From Burkholderiales bacterium (GTDB lineage Bacteria; Pseudomonadota; Gammaproteobacteria; Burkholderiales; Burkholderiaceae_C): 64,000 nt of DNA. Under the pieces are notes generated by a model. The model saw only the letters and a program-made list of their open reading frames with translations, had not been told where the DNA came from and did not search any database. Each line of letters starts with the position of its first letter. Position 1 is the first letter of the stretch. The stretch spans positions 62,001-126,000 of the forward strand of contig JACPOI010000028.1 of the NCBI GenBank assembly GCA_016185015.1. The letters are read 5' to 3'. The position numbers were made by a program, and so were the translations under genes. Shown piece after piece: positions 55,423 to 64,000 of this stretch.

Positions 55423-56256
55423 TCAGCTGTTCTTGGGGATGACGGTGTCTTCGATCTTGCCGGCCAGCTGGACCAGGGCCAAACCCGCGGGGCAGCCCGG
55501 GGTGACCTGCATGAGCAACTGGCGGCGCATGATGGCCTGGCGTACCGAGGGGTCGACCGGGATGTCACCCAGGTGCACCAGCTTGATCGGTTTGCCCGGC
55601 TCGCCAGGCACGAAGCGGTCCACCACCTGTTGTAGCTGGACCGTGATGGCCCGGCCGTCACCCGGACGGGCGGTCTGATTGACGATCATGCGGATGGTCT
55701 GGCGCTTCTGCTGGCCGACCAGCACCTTGATGGTGGCGTAGGCATCGGTCAGCGAGGTCGGCTCGGGGGTGACCACCAGCAGCACTTCGGAGGCCAGGGA
55801 GACGGCGAACAGCACCACGTCGGAGATACCGGCGCCGGTGTCGAGCAGCACCACGTCAAAACGCGGCACCAGGCTTTCCATCACGCGCAGGAATTCGTCG
55901 CGCACCTCGGGGGTCAGGCGCGAGTACTCGACCATGCCGGAGCCCGCCAGCAGCACCGAAAAGCCGCCCGGTGCCTTGATGATGGCTTCATCGAGTTTGG
56001 CCTTGCCGGTGAAGACGTCGTGCAGCGTGGTCTTGGGGTAGAGGTTGAGCACCACGTCCAGGTTGGCCAGGCCGAGGTCGGCGTCCAGCACCAGGACACG
56101 CAGGCCGCGCCGCGCCAGCGCGGCGGCCAGGTTGGCCGAGACGAAGGTCTTGCCCACGCCGCCCTTGCCGCTGGTGATGGCCAGCACCTTGCCCAGGGGT
56201 TTGAGGGGCACGGGCGGAGCCGGCTTGTCCTTGTCGGTATTCACTTCATCGCTCAT
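55423..56256 (-). CDS. MinD/FlhG-like ParA-family ATPase
   Basis: 277 residues. Deviant Walker A (TSGKGGVGKTFVSANLAAALA) and switch motifs VLVLDADLGLANLDVVLN and DVVLLDTGAGISD. The C-terminal part (DIPVDPSVRQAIMRRQ) is like FlhG/MinD relatives that place flagella or other polar machines. No minC, minE or flagellar gene is near. It overlaps the upstream diguanylate cyclase by one base. Confidence 0.87.
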   Translation of the reverse strand: MSDEVNTDKDKPAPPVPLKPLGKVLAITSGKGGVGKTFVSANLAAALARRGLRVLVLDADLGLANLDVVLNLYPKTTLHDVFTGKAKLDEAIIKAPGGFSVLLAGSGMVEYSRLTPEVRDEFLRVMESLVPRFDVVLLDTGAGISDVVLFAVSLASEVLLVVTPEPTSLTDAYATIKVLVGQQKRQTIRMIVNQTARPGDGRAITVQLQQVVDRFVPGEPGKPIKLVHLGDIPVDPSVRQAIMRRQLLMQVTPGCPAGLALVQLAGKIEDTVIPKNS

Positions 56257-57017
56257 CAGCTGAACCTCTGGGTGCTGCTGTCGGTCAGGTCACCCCAGGC
56301 GGAGTCGGCCAGGGCCAGGTTGCCGAACAGCAGGCTTTTCTCTTCCGGACTGACGGAAATGACTTGTTGGTGATCGATGCACACCCGGTTGCGCCCTTGG
56401 GCCTTGGCCAGGTAGAGCTGGGTGTCGGCGCGCTCGATCCACAGGTCGGCAGTGGAGCGCACCCAGACCGGGGCGAAGGCGCCGCCCACGCTGGTGGTGA
56501 TCTCCAGATTGATCATGGGACTGACCGGTACGGACAGGGCGGCGACCGACTGGCGCACGCGCTCGGCGACGGACTCGCCGTAGGCAGCCTGGCAGTCGGG
56601 CATGACGATGGCAAATTCCTCGCCACCGTAGCGGGCCACGGTGTCTTGCGGGCGCACGCAGCCGGCAATGCAGCGCGCCACGGCCTGCAAGACCTTGTCA
56701 CCGGCCGGGTGGCCATGGGAGTCGTTGATTTTCTTGAAGTGGTCGATGTCCAGCATCAGCAGCAGGGCCGAGTTGCCGGAGCGGGCCACGATTTCTATCT
56801 CACGCGAGAGCACCGCCCTGAAATGGCGCCGGTTGGACAGGCCTGTCAGCGGGTCGCGCAGGGAGAGCTCGCACAGCCCGTCGATGATGCGCTGCAGGTA
56901 GGCGGCCGGACCGTCCCCCGGGGCCGGCAGCTCGGTGCCATCGTGCTCGAGCAGCGCGCGCGCGTCGTCCAGACGCAGCGCATTCACGTCAAGCGGGGGA
57001 GTGGGAGCCGAACTCAC
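56256..57017 (-). CDS. Diguanylate cyclase (GGDEF domain)
   Basis: 253 residues from a GTG at 57017. N-terminal helical part (1-70) without a known sensor, then a GGDEF domain with the active form GGEEF (VARYGGEEFAIVMP) and an allosteric I-site RPQD five residues before. It should make c-di-GMP. Co-transcribed with the MinD-like ATPase, with stop and start sharing a base, so it may signal to the same localisation or motility function. Confidence 0.9.
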   Translation of the reverse strand: MSSAPTPPLDVNALRLDDARALLEHDGTELPAPGDGPAAYLQRIIDGLCELSLRDPLTGLSNRRHFRAVLSREIEIVARSGNSALLLMLDIDHFKKINDSHGHPAGDKVLQAVARCIAGCVRPQDTVARYGGEEFAIVMPDCQAAYGESVAERVRQSVAALSVPVSPMINLEITTSVGGAFAPVWVRSTADLWIERADTQLYLAKAQGRNRVCIDHQQVISVSPEEKSLLFGNLALADSAWGDLTDSSTQRFS

Positions 57018-57144
57018 AGGGGATGTCCATCATTTACCATCAAAGTCTAACAGGAGCCCTGCGACGCAAGAGGTCAAATTTGGCAGGTTTCGTCCTTTAA
57101 GTCCGGACCTGGATGGATCAGAGGCAGAAACAAGGAAAAACAAG

Positions 57145-57675
57145 GTGAAGGAACTTCAGCCGGGCCGCCGGGCGGCGTCGCACATGGGCCGTCTGGTCTG
57201 CGGCTTGTTTGTGCTGTGCCTGGTACTTCCCCTGGCTGCACACGGCGCGAAGTCGAACTGGTCCGGTACGGTGACCCATGTCAGCGATGGCGACACGCTG
57301 TGGGTACGGCCGCAGCGCGGTGGCGCGCCCCGTGCGGTACGCATCGACGGGATCGATGCCCCCGAAATCTGCCAGACCCATGGCGAGACGGCGCGGGCCG
57401 CCCTGGTGGGCCGGGCGTTGGGGCAGGCGGTGCAGGTCAGCGTGCGCGGGCGTGACGATTACGGCCGGGCCCTGGCGCGGGTCAGTCTGCGCGGGCAGGA
57501 CCTGGGGGCCTGGCTGGTCAGCCAGGGCCACGCCTGGTCCTATCGCTACCGGGGGCACAGCGGGCCGTATGCGCAGCAGGAAGGCCAGGCGCGGGCGCGC
57601 CGGCTGGGGCTGTTCCGCCAGGGGCGTGCCGAATTGCCACGTGAGTTTCGCCGCCGCCACGGTCCCTGCTATTGA
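57145..57675 (+). CDS. Secreted thermonuclease-type nuclease
   Basis: 176 residues from GTG 57145 behind AAGGA; ATG 57184 would also give a signal peptide. Staphylococcal nuclease fold: VSDGDTLWV, RIDGIDAPE (Arg and Glu catalytic), RGRDDYGRALARV (Arg). Signal segment RLVCGLFVLCLVLPLAAHGA, so it is exported. No nearby partner. Confidence 0.88.
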   Translation: MKELQPGRRAASHMGRLVCGLFVLCLVLPLAAHGAKSNWSGTVTHVSDGDTLWVRPQRGGAPRAVRIDGIDAPEICQTHGETARAALVGRALGQAVQVSVRGRDDYGRALARVSLRGQDLGAWLVSQGHAWSYRYRGHSGPYAQQEGQARARRLGLFRQGRAELPREFRRRHGPCY

Positions 57676-57687
57676 GGCGGGCTGGTT

Positions 57688-58443
57688 TCAGTGGGCGGCC
57701 TGGCCGCACACCGGGCAGGCCGGGTTGCGCGGTATCTGGATCTCGCTGAAGGCCATGTGCCGGCCGTCCAGCATGAGCAGGCGACCGGCCAGCGGCGTGC
57801 CGGCACCGCTGAGCAGCTTGAGGGCCTCGGCGGCCTGCAGGGTGCCGATGATGCCCACCAGTGGCGCGAACACGCCCAGGGTGGCACAGCGGGTTTCCTC
57901 GAAATCGTCCTGCGGGGGGAACACGCAGGCGTAGCAGGGGGAGTCGGCCGTGCGCGGGTCATAGACCGCGAGCTGACCATCAAAACGGATGGCCGCGCCC
58001 GAGACCAGGGGTTTGCGCAGGCGTACGCAGGCCGCGTTGACGGCCTGGCGGGTGGCGAAGTTGTCACTGCAGTCCAGCACGACATCGGCACGGGCCACCA
58101 ACTCGTCGAGGAGGGCGGCATCCGCGCGCTGCGCGACGGTGTGGACCTGCACGTCGGGATTCAGGGCGGCCACGGCCTGGCGGATGGAGTCGACCTTCGG
58201 CGCGCCCACCCGCGCCATGCTGTGGGCGATCTGGCGCTGCAGGTTGGTGACGTCGACCGAGTCGTGGTCGACCACGGTGAGCTGGCCGACCCCGGCCGAG
58301 CCGAGGTAGAGCGCAACCGGTGAGCCCAGGCCGCCGGCACCGATGATCAGGGCGTGGCTGTCGAGCAGGCGCTGCTGGCCTTCGATGCCGATTTCCTCGA
58401 GCAGGATATGGCGCGAATAACGCAGCAGCTGATCGTCGGTCAT
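57688..58443 (-). CDS. moeB: MoeB/ThiF-type sulfur-carrier adenylyltransferase
   Basis: 251 residues. Activates the C-terminus of MoaD or ThiS by adenylation for molybdopterin or thiazole synthesis. ATP motif GAGGLGSPVALYLGSAGVG, zinc CxxC pairs (CYAC and CPVC) and the reactive Cys in RCATLGVFAP. No moaD or thiS is near, so MoeB and ThiF cannot be told apart; in Burkholderiales this position beside the S41 protease is usually called moeB. Confidence 0.9.
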   Translation of the reverse strand: MTDDQLLRYSRHILLEEIGIEGQQRLLDSHALIIGAGGLGSPVALYLGSAGVGQLTVVDHDSVDVTNLQRQIAHSMARVGAPKVDSIRQAVAALNPDVQVHTVAQRADAALLDELVARADVVLDCSDNFATRQAVNAACVRLRKPLVSGAAIRFDGQLAVYDPRTADSPCYACVFPPQDDFEETRCATLGVFAPLVGIIGTLQAAEALKLLSGAGTPLAGRLLMLDGRHMAFSEIQIPRNPACPVCGQAAH

Positions 58444-58490
58444 CGTCTGCTCAGAGAGGGCGGGCGTCTCGACGGACGCCGCCGCCCAAC

Positions 58491-59927
58491 TCAGTTTTCC
58501 TTGGGTTCTTCCTTGCGCTCGGTCTGGGTCTTGCTGACCAGAACGGGCAGGCCCTTGAGCTGGTTGATCGCCTGCATCAGCTGGAAGTCCTTGTCGGTGC
58601 CGAATTCAGGCAGCTTGCGCTCCGCTGCCGGCTTCTTGGACTCGTCTTCCAGCTTCTTGAGGGCGGCATCACGTGCCTTCTCGCGAGCCTCGTCCTTCTT
58701 CTCGGCGCCCTGGCCGTTGCTCAGGTGCTTGTCGAGGTCGGCTTCGCGCGTGCGCAGCACCGAGAAGACATTGCCTTCGGCGGTTTCGTCCACCATGACG
58801 TCGGGCAGGATGCCCTTGGCCTGGATCGAACGGCCCGAAGGCGTGTAGTAGCGTGCCGTGGTGATCTTCAGGCCGGTGTCGGGGCCGAGCGGACGCACGG
58901 TCTGCACCGAGCCCTTGCCGAAGGTCTGGCTGCCCATGATGGTGGCGCGCTTGTGGTCCTGCAGGGCGCCGGCCACGATCTCGCTGGCCGAGGCCGAGCC
59001 TTCGTTGACCAGGACGACGAGCGGCACCTTCTTGAGGCTGGCGGGCAGGCGTTTGAGCGGGTCGCTGTTGCCGCGGCGCTGGTAGAACTCGGGCGAGGCC
59101 TTGAAGGTGAACTTGCTTTCGGCGAGCTGGCCGTTGGTCGAGACCACGGTCACGTTTTCCGGCAGGAAAGCAGCCGAGATGGCCACGGCGGCGTCGAGCA
59201 GGCCGCCCGGATCGTTGCGCAGGTCCAGCACCAGGCCCTTGAGCCCGGACTCCTGCTTGTAGATTTCTTCGACCTTGCGGGCGAAGTCTTCCACCGTGCG
59301 TTCCTGGAACTGGCTCAGGCGGACCCAGGCGTAACCGGGCTCGATCACCTTGGCCTTGACCGACTGGGTCTTGATTTCCTCGCGCGTGATGGTGACGGGG
59401 AAGGAGCGGTTCTCGTCCTTGCGGAAGATGGTCAGCATGACCTTGGTATTGGGTTCGCCGCGCATGCGCTTGACGGCTTCATTGAGCGTCAGGCCCTTGA
59501 CGGCGGTGTCGTCAATGCGGGTGATCAGGTCATTGGTCTTGAGACCGGCGCGGTGCGCGGGCGAGCCCTCGATGGGCGAGACCACCTTGACCAGGCCGTC
59601 CTCCTGCGTGATCTCGATGCCCACGCCGACGAAACGTCCGGCCGTGCCCTCGCGGAATTCCTTGTAGGACTTCTTGTCGAAGTACTGCGAATGCGGGTCC
59701 AGGCTGGAGACCATCCCGGAGATGGCGTCGGTGATGAGTTTTTTCTCATCGACCGGTTCGACATAGTCGGTCTTGATCATGCCGAAGACGGCGGCGAGCT
59801 GCTGCAACTCCTCCAGCGGCAGCGGCGCTACGGCATTGCGTGCCACGGTTTGCAGGGAAACAGTGGTGAGCGCGCCGGCAAGCACGCCCAGCGAAACCCA
59901 GCCGGCGATTTTCAATTTCTGACCCAT
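58491..59927 (-). CDS. S41-family C-terminal processing protease
   Basis: 478 residues. Signal or anchor helix, PDZ domain (GVGIEITQEDGLVKVVSPIEGSPAHRAGLKTNDLITRID) and a Ser-Lys protease core with Ser in VNEGSASASE and Lys in TFGKGSVQ. CtpA-type enzymes trim cell-wall hydrolases or other periplasmic proteins. The C-terminal tail is Lys/Glu-rich. Its substrate is not known. Confidence 0.93.
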   Translation of the reverse strand: MGQKLKIAGWVSLGVLAGALTTVSLQTVARNAVAPLPLEELQQLAAVFGMIKTDYVEPVDEKKLITDAISGMVSSLDPHSQYFDKKSYKEFREGTAGRFVGVGIEITQEDGLVKVVSPIEGSPAHRAGLKTNDLITRIDDTAVKGLTLNEAVKRMRGEPNTKVMLTIFRKDENRSFPVTITREEIKTQSVKAKVIEPGYAWVRLSQFQERTVEDFARKVEEIYKQESGLKGLVLDLRNDPGGLLDAAVAISAAFLPENVTVVSTNGQLAESKFTFKASPEFYQRRGNSDPLKRLPASLKKVPLVVLVNEGSASASEIVAGALQDHKRATIMGSQTFGKGSVQTVRPLGPDTGLKITTARYYTPSGRSIQAKGILPDVMVDETAEGNVFSVLRTREADLDKHLSNGQGAEKKDEAREKARDAALKKLEDESKKPAAERKLPEFGTDKDFQLMQAINQLKGLPVLVSKTQTERKEEPKEN

Positions 59928-60075
59928 GGATAGACCCTCGTCGCTTCAATATACACGGTTGGAAGCGAAATTGCCGCCGGGGTTCCGGCGGCTGGTGACA
60001 AATTGTTGGGCCGTTCCCGGCCCATGTGTGCTAAGGCAGTTGGGGGTGGAACCGCCAGGGGCAAGGGCTGGGCGC

Positions 60076-60819
60076 TCAGGCCTTGCCCTGGGTGGCGACG
60101 GCGGCGGCGGCCCGGGCGGCGGCCTCGGCGTCGCCCAGGTAATAGTGGCGGATGGGCTTGAGGCTGGCGTCGAGCTCGTAGACCAGGGGGATGCCGTTGG
60201 GGATGTTCAGGCCCACGATGTCCTGGTCGGAGATGCCGTCCAGGTACTTGACCAGGGCGCGGATCGAGTTGCCATGGGCGGCAACCACCACCCGCTTTCC
60301 GGACCGGATGGCCGGGGCCAGGGATTCGTTCCAGAAGGGCAGCACGCGTGCCACGGTGTCCTTCAGGCACTCTGTCAGCGGCACCTGATCGGCGGGCAGG
60401 CCGGCATAACGGCGGTCGGCGCGCTCGCTGCGCGGGTCGGTCGGCTCCAGGGCGGGCGGCGGGGTGTCGTAGCTGCGGCGCCAGACCAGCACCTGCTGCT
60501 CGCCGTATTGCTTGGCCATGTCGGCCTTGTTCAGGCCCTGCAGGGCGCCATAGTGGCGCTCGTTCAGGCGCCAGCTCTTGACCACCGGCAGCCAGGTGCG
60601 GTCCATCTCGTCCAGGCAGTACCACAGGGTGTGGATGGCGCGCTTGAGCACGCTGGTGTAGGCCACGTCGAAATCGTAGCCCTCGGCCTTGAGCAGCTTG
60701 CCGGCCGACATGGCCTGGGAAACGCCGGTAGGGGTGAGGTCGACGTCGGTCCAGCCGGTGAAGCGGTTTTCCAGGTTCCAGGTCGATTCGCCGTGGCGGA
60801 TGAGCACGAGTTTGTACAT
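60076..60819 (-). CDS. gpmA: 2,3-bisphosphoglycerate-dependent phosphoglycerate mutase
   Basis: 247 residues. Interconverts 3- and 2-phosphoglycerate. Phospho-His in [18 protein letters not shown] and second His in [11 protein letters not shown]. Divergent from the rhodanese-grxC-secB-gpsA group, as in most Burkholderiales. Confidence 0.97.
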   Translation of the reverse strand: MYKLVLIRHGESTWNLENRFTGWTDVDLTPTGVSQAMSAGKLLKAEGYDFDVAYTSVLKRAIHTLWYCLDEMDRTWLPVVKSWRLNERHYGALQGLNKADMAKQYGEQQVLVWRRSYDTPPPALEPTDPRSERADRRYAGLPADQVPLTECLKDTVARVLPFWNESLAPAIRSGKRVVVAAHGNSIRALVKYLDGISDQDIVGLNIPNGIPLVYELDASLKPIRHYYLGDAEAAARAAAAVATQGKA

Positions 60820-60944
60820 GGTGGTGGGGCGGTTACGGAACGGTTACGGGGGCAGGGCAGGGGCAAACCGCCTGGATTCTGCAGCAATCAAGCCGTCATT
60901 TTAAAATCAGGCTTTTGCACTTACCGTCTCCAACAAGGAATATT

Positions 60945-61352
60945 GTGAAATTCATCCTCGACAACTGGTCGCTGATCCTGGTTTGCCTGACCTCCGGCGT
61001 CTTGCTGGCCTGGCCGGCCATCAAGGGCGCCGCCGGCGGGTCCCTGACGCCGGTCGCCGCCGTGCAGCTGATCAACCGTGAAAAAGCCGTGGTGATCGAC
61101 GTTTGCGAGGCCAGCGAATATGCCGCCGGCCACGTCGCCGGCGCCAAGCACATCCCCCTGTCCCAGCTGGCCAACCAGCTGCCGGCCGTGGTGAAGAACA
61201 AGGAACTGCCCGTGATCTTCGTCTGCCAGAGCGGGGCGCGCTCCAGCAGCGCCGCCCGCGTCGCCAAGGGCCTGGGCTACACCCAGTCCCTGTCCCTGGG
61301 CGGCGGGCTTTCCAGCTGGCGTGCCGCCAGCATGCCGGTCGAGAAAGGTTGA
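60945..61352 (+). CDS. Rhodanese-like domain membrane protein
   Basis: 135 residues from GTG 60945, with AAGGA eight bases upstream. One N-terminal helix (NWSLILVCLTSGVLLAWPAI) and a cytosolic rhodanese domain with the active Cys in FVCQSGARSS. It probably handles sulfane sulfur. First gene of the rhodanese-grxC-secB-gpsA group. Confidence 0.92.
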   Translation: MKFILDNWSLILVCLTSGVLLAWPAIKGAAGGSLTPVAAVQLINREKAVVIDVCEASEYAAGHVAGAKHIPLSQLANQLPAVVKNKELPVIFVCQSGARSSSAARVAKGLGYTQSLSLGGGLSSWRAASMPVEKG

Positions 61353-61356
61353 ACCC

Positions 61357-61617
61357 ATGCAAGAAGTGAAGATGTACACCACGGCCGTTTGCCCCTACTG
61401 CATGCGTGCCAAGCAGCTGCTCAAGTCCAAGGGCGTGGAGCAGATCGAGGAAATCCGCATCGACACCGATCCCCAGGCGCGCGAGCACATGATGAGCATC
61501 ACCGGCCGGCGCACCGTGCCGCAGATCTTCATCGGCAGTACCCATGTGGGCGGCTGTGACGACCTGATGGCGCTGGATGCCCAGGGGGGGCTGGTTTCCC
61601 TGCTCCAGTCGGCCTGA
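61357..61617 (+). CDS. grxC: Glutaredoxin 3
   Basis: 86 residues, dithiol CPYC motif (AVCPYCMRAKQLL) and TVPQIFIGSTHVGGCDDL. Glutathione-dependent disulfide reductase. Starts five bases after the rhodanese gene. Confidence 0.96.
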   Translation: MQEVKMYTTAVCPYCMRAKQLLKSKGVEQIEEIRIDTDPQAREHMMSITGRRTVPQIFIGSTHVGGCDDLMALDAQGGLVSLLQSA

Positions 61618-61641
61618 GATAATCGGCGCCAACCCGATCGT

Positions 61642-61681
61642 GAGCCCGCTCGGTTTCTGCCGGGCGGGCTCTTATTTTTTT
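61642..61681 (+). terminator. Terminator between grxC and secB
   Basis: GAGCCCGC / GCGGGCTC, an 8-bp stem with an inner CGG-CCG step, then a T-rich tail TTATTTTTTT. secB and gpsA may thus depend on read-through or an own promoter. Confidence 0.8.
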
Positions 61682-61710
61682 GACCCCTGTCCATCTCACA
61701 AGGCAAGTCC

Positions 61711-62154
61711 ATGGCCGACCAGCAAGAACCCGTTTTCCAGATCCAGCGCGTCTACCTCAAGGAGGCCTCGCTGGAGCAGCCCAATTCCCCCGGCATCCTG
61801 CTGCAGGGCGAGCAGCCTTCGGTCGACATCCAGATCGGCGTCGAGGCCCAGCCGGTGGCTGAGGGTGTCTACGAGGTGTGTGTGACGGCCACCGTGCACA
61901 CCCAGATCGCCGACAAGACCGTGTTCCTGGTCGAGGCCAAGCAGGCCGGCATCTTCGAAATCCGCAACCTGGCGGAAGACCAGATGGGCCCCATCGTCGG
62001 TGTGGTCTGCCCGCAGATCGTCTTCCCCTACCTGCGTGGCAACGTGGCCGACATCGTGCAGCGTGCCGGCTTCCCGCCCGTGCACCTGGCGGAGATCAAT
62101 TTCCAGGCCACGTACGAGCAACAGCAACAGGGCAACGGGCTCAAGGTCCAGTAA
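61711..62154 (+). CDS. secB: Protein-export chaperone SecB
   Basis: 147 residues. Holds precursor proteins unfolded for the Sec translocon. Family motifs [17 protein letters not shown] and [22 protein letters not shown]. It lies between grxC and gpsA, the common betaproteobacterial order. Confidence 0.97.
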   Translation: MADQQEPVFQIQRVYLKEASLEQPNSPGILLQGEQPSVDIQIGVEAQPVAEGVYEVCVTATVHTQIADKTVFLVEAKQAGIFEIRNLAEDQMGPIVGVVCPQIVFPYLRGNVADIVQRAGFPPVHLAEINFQATYEQQQQGNGLKVQ

Positions 62155-62193
62155 GGCCGGGGCTATTTCCACTTACCGCGGTCATCCCGGAAC

Positions 62194-63210
62194 ATGAAAA
62201 TCCTCGTGCTTGGAGCCGGTGCCTGGGGTACGGCGCTGGCCATGAGCGCCAGCCAGAACCCGCAGACACGCCACGACGTCACCTTGTGGGCGCGGGACGG
62301 TGTGCAGGCGCAGGCCATGCGGGTCGCGCGCGTCAACGCGCGTTACCTGCCCGGGCTGGCTTTGCCCGAATCGCTGCAGGTGATCGACGGGCCGGCTGAC
62401 GCGCTGGCCGGCCTGCTGCCGGGCCAGGACCTGGTGGTGATCGGCACCCCGATGTCCGGTTTGCGCGGCGTGCTGCGGAAGATCCAGGCTTGCGATCAGC
62501 CCGTGGCCTGGCTGTGCAAGGGCTTCGAGCCCGCCGAACCGGGTGCCCAGGGCCTGTTGGCACACGAAATCCAGGCCCAGGTGGCGCCCGGCCTGCGGGC
62601 CGGCGTGCTCAGCGGCCCGAGCTTTGCGCTGGAGGTGGCCAGGGGCCAGCCCACCGCCCTGGTGGCGGCCAGCCGCCATGCGGTCGTGCGCGAGCGTTTG
62701 GTCCAGGCTTTCCACAGCCCGACACTGCGCATCTATGACAACGAGGACATCGTGGGTGTCGAGGTGGGCGGGGCCGTCAAGAACGTGCTGGCTATCGCCA
62801 CGGGCCTGTGCGACGGCCTGAACCTGGGCCTGAACGCCCGGGCGGCGCTCATCACCCGCGGCCTGGCCGAGATGACGCGTCTGGGGCTGGCCCTGGGCGC
62901 GCGGGCCGAGACCTTCATGGGCCTGTCGGGGCTGGGCGACCTGGTGCTGACCGCCACCGGCGACCTCAGCCGCAACCGCAAGGTGGGCCTGCTGCTGGCC
63001 CAGGGGCAGACGCTGGCGCAGGCGGTGGCCTCGCTGGGCCATGTGGCCGAGGGGGTCTACTGCGCCCGCACCGTGGTGCAGCGGGCGCAAAGCCTGGGCG
63101 TGGACATGCCCATCGCGCAGTGCGTGGTGGCCCTGCTGGATGGCCGCATGCAGCCGGCCCAGGCCGTGGCGGCCCTGATGGGCCGCACGCCCGGTTCCGA
63201 AGCGAAATAA
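62194..63210 (+). CDS. gpsA: Glycerol-3-phosphate dehydrogenase [NAD(P)+]
   Basis: 338 residues. Reduces dihydroxyacetone phosphate to glycerol-3-phosphate for phospholipids. NAD motif [15 protein letters not shown], and [17 protein letters not shown] with the catalytic Lys. Complements the ugp system for glycerol-3-phosphate supply. Confidence 0.97.
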   Translation: MKILVLGAGAWGTALAMSASQNPQTRHDVTLWARDGVQAQAMRVARVNARYLPGLALPESLQVIDGPADALAGLLPGQDLVVIGTPMSGLRGVLRKIQACDQPVAWLCKGFEPAEPGAQGLLAHEIQAQVAPGLRAGVLSGPSFALEVARGQPTALVAASRHAVVRERLVQAFHSPTLRIYDNEDIVGVEVGGAVKNVLAIATGLCDGLNLGLNARAALITRGLAEMTRLGLALGARAETFMGLSGLGDLVLTATGDLSRNRKVGLLLAQGQTLAQAVASLGHVAEGVYCARTVVQRAQSLGVDMPIAQCVVALLDGRMQPAQAVAALMGRTPGSEAK

Positions 63211-63233
63211 GACCGGGGCTGGACCAGCCGCCC

Positions 63234-64000
63234 TCAGGCGCCGTCGCGGGCGATGCGCGCGCTGATGTGGGCGATGGCTTCTTCCACCTGGTCCACCAGG
63301 ATCAGGCACAGGTCTCCCTCACCCAGCTTGTCCATGGCCGTGTCGATGGCCAGGAACTCGCCGCGGATCTCGTGCACGTCACGAGCGCGCTTGGCCTCGG
63401 CCAGGCCTGAGCGCAGCAGCGCCAGCACCTCGCCGTCGGCACGGCCGCGCTGGCAGGCGTCTTCGAACAGTACGATCTGGTCGAAGGCATCGCCCAGGAT
63501 GCGGGTCTGTTCGCGGATGTCCTCGTCGCGCCGGTCACCCGCACCGCTGATGACCACCGAGCGGCGCTGGGCCGGCATGGCCCCCACGGCCTGCACCAGG
63601 GCCAGCATGGCGTCCGGGTTGTGGCCGTAGTCGGCGATGACGGTGGCACCCTTGTAGCGGAAGAGGTTGAAGCGGCCCTGCGCGTTGTTGCTGTCGTTGT
63701 CGAAGGTGGCCAGGCCCTGGCGGATCAACTCCCAGTCCAGTCCGAGTGCCCAGGCGGCACCCACGGAGGCCATGACGTTCTCGACCTGGAAGCCGATGGC
63801 GCCGCCCAGGGTGAGCGGTACCCCAGCCAGCGGCAGCCGGTGCTGGAACTTGCCCTCGGCAGCGACCAGATGACCATCTTCCACATAGACGGCCCGTTTG
63901 CCCTGGGCCAGGTGCGTGGCCATGACCGGGTTGTGGCGGTCGGCGGCGAAGTAGGTGACCAGGCCGCTGCGGCATTGGCTGGCCATGGCGGCGACGATGG
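63234..64000 (-). CDS. cphA: Cyanophycin synthetase, C-terminal part
   Basis: Partial: the 5' end lies beyond the window, and the frame is open to the last base. The Mur ligase C-terminal domain is visible (ENVMASVGAAWALGLDW, GRFNLFRYKGATVIADYGHNPDAMLALVQAV, SGAGDRRDEDIREQTRILGDAFDQIVLFEDACQRGRADGEVLALL). This matches the Arg-adding half of CphA-type enzymes that make the Asp-Arg polymer cyanophycin, a nitrogen store, without a template. Whether it is CphA or the related CphA2 cannot be said from this part. Confidence 0.85.
   Translation of the reverse strand, partial: IVAAMASQCRSGLVTYFAADRHNPVMATHLAQGKRAVYVEDGHLVAAEGKFQHRLPLAGVPLTLGGAIGFQVENVMASVGAAWALGLDWELIRQGLATFDNDSNNAQGRFNLFRYKGATVIADYGHNPDAMLALVQAVGAMPAQRRSVVISGAGDRRDEDIREQTRILGDAFDQIVLFEDACQRGRADGEVLALLRSGLAEAKRARDVHEIRGEFLAIDTAMDKLGEGDLCLILVDQVEEAIAHISARIARDGA

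Overview
The window is a GC-rich, gene-dense chromosomal segment that reads as a betaproteobacterium of the order Burkholderiales, most likely family Comamonadaceae or a close relative. This rests on gene order and family variants: ctaA-ctaB-sco, rpoH under a CIRCE element, prmC-prfA-hemA, DUF971-ubiE-Tim44-ubiJ-ubiB, FmdB-DUF502-aspS-nudB-EEP-clsB, gpmA//rhodanese-grxC-secB-gpsA, a DUF3683 FeS-flavin dehydrogenase, a SOS cho-imuA-imuB-dnaE2 operon and a cyanophycin synthetase. I see no tRNA, rRNA, CRISPR array, transposase or phage gene. The species cannot be named from sequence alone.

Layout. 1-2.0 kb: end of the aa3-oxidase assembly operon (heme A synthase, heme O synthase, Sco), closed by a terminator. 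2.0-16.6 kb: the accessory region of the window, a dense block of nitrogen-oxide and electron-transfer genes. It holds a divergent heme A synthase; an operon with a 51-residue membrane peptide, a CuA subunit II and a heme-copper subunit I whose active-site tyrosine position is Gln (resembling the sNOR/NorSY nitric oxide reductases), a second heme O synthase and a SenC protein; then, in overlapping order, a cytochrome b / 2x[4Fe-4S] / MvhD-like fusion, an anchored protein of unknown family, a second unusual heme-copper subunit I and a cytochrome b / [2Fe-2S] / FAD-NAD(P)H reductase fusion. Converging on it are nirS (cytochrome cd1 nitrite reductase), a small cytochrome c and a NirF-like propeller. 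FNR/DNR-type sites lie upstream of nirS.

16.6-21.8 kb: heme-type TonB receptor, orphan Bug binding protein, rpoH with a perfect CIRCE, Fur-box bfd and bacterioferritin. 22-28.2 kb: LexA-box SOS mutagenesis operon. 28.2-32.3 kb: an unknown protein, prmC, prfA, hemA and a small membrane protein. 32.3-38.7 kb: two paralogous outer-membrane barrels and the ugpBAECQ glycerol-3-phosphate operon. 38.8-48.6 kb: DUF3683 dehydrogenase, ubiquinone genes and a sodium:solute symporter. 48.7-55.3 kb: fmdB-DUF502-aspS, nudB-EEP-clsB, folE-BLUF. 55.4-64 kb: MinD-like ATPase with a diguanylate cyclase, thermonuclease, moeB/thiF-type adenylyltransferase, S41 protease, gpmA, rhodanese-grxC-secB-gpsA, and the end of cyanophycin synthetase.

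Working model (inference). NirS makes NO from nitrite in the periplasm, and one or both non-canonical heme-copper enzymes remove NO. The first would be fed by cytochrome c through CuA. The second has no CuA or cytochrome c subunit nearby and is translationally coupled to cytochrome b fusions that carry ferredoxin and NAD(P)H-reductase modules, which suggests a direct route from cytosolic reductant to a membrane heme-copper centre. That second unit is the strongest candidate for an undescribed system here.
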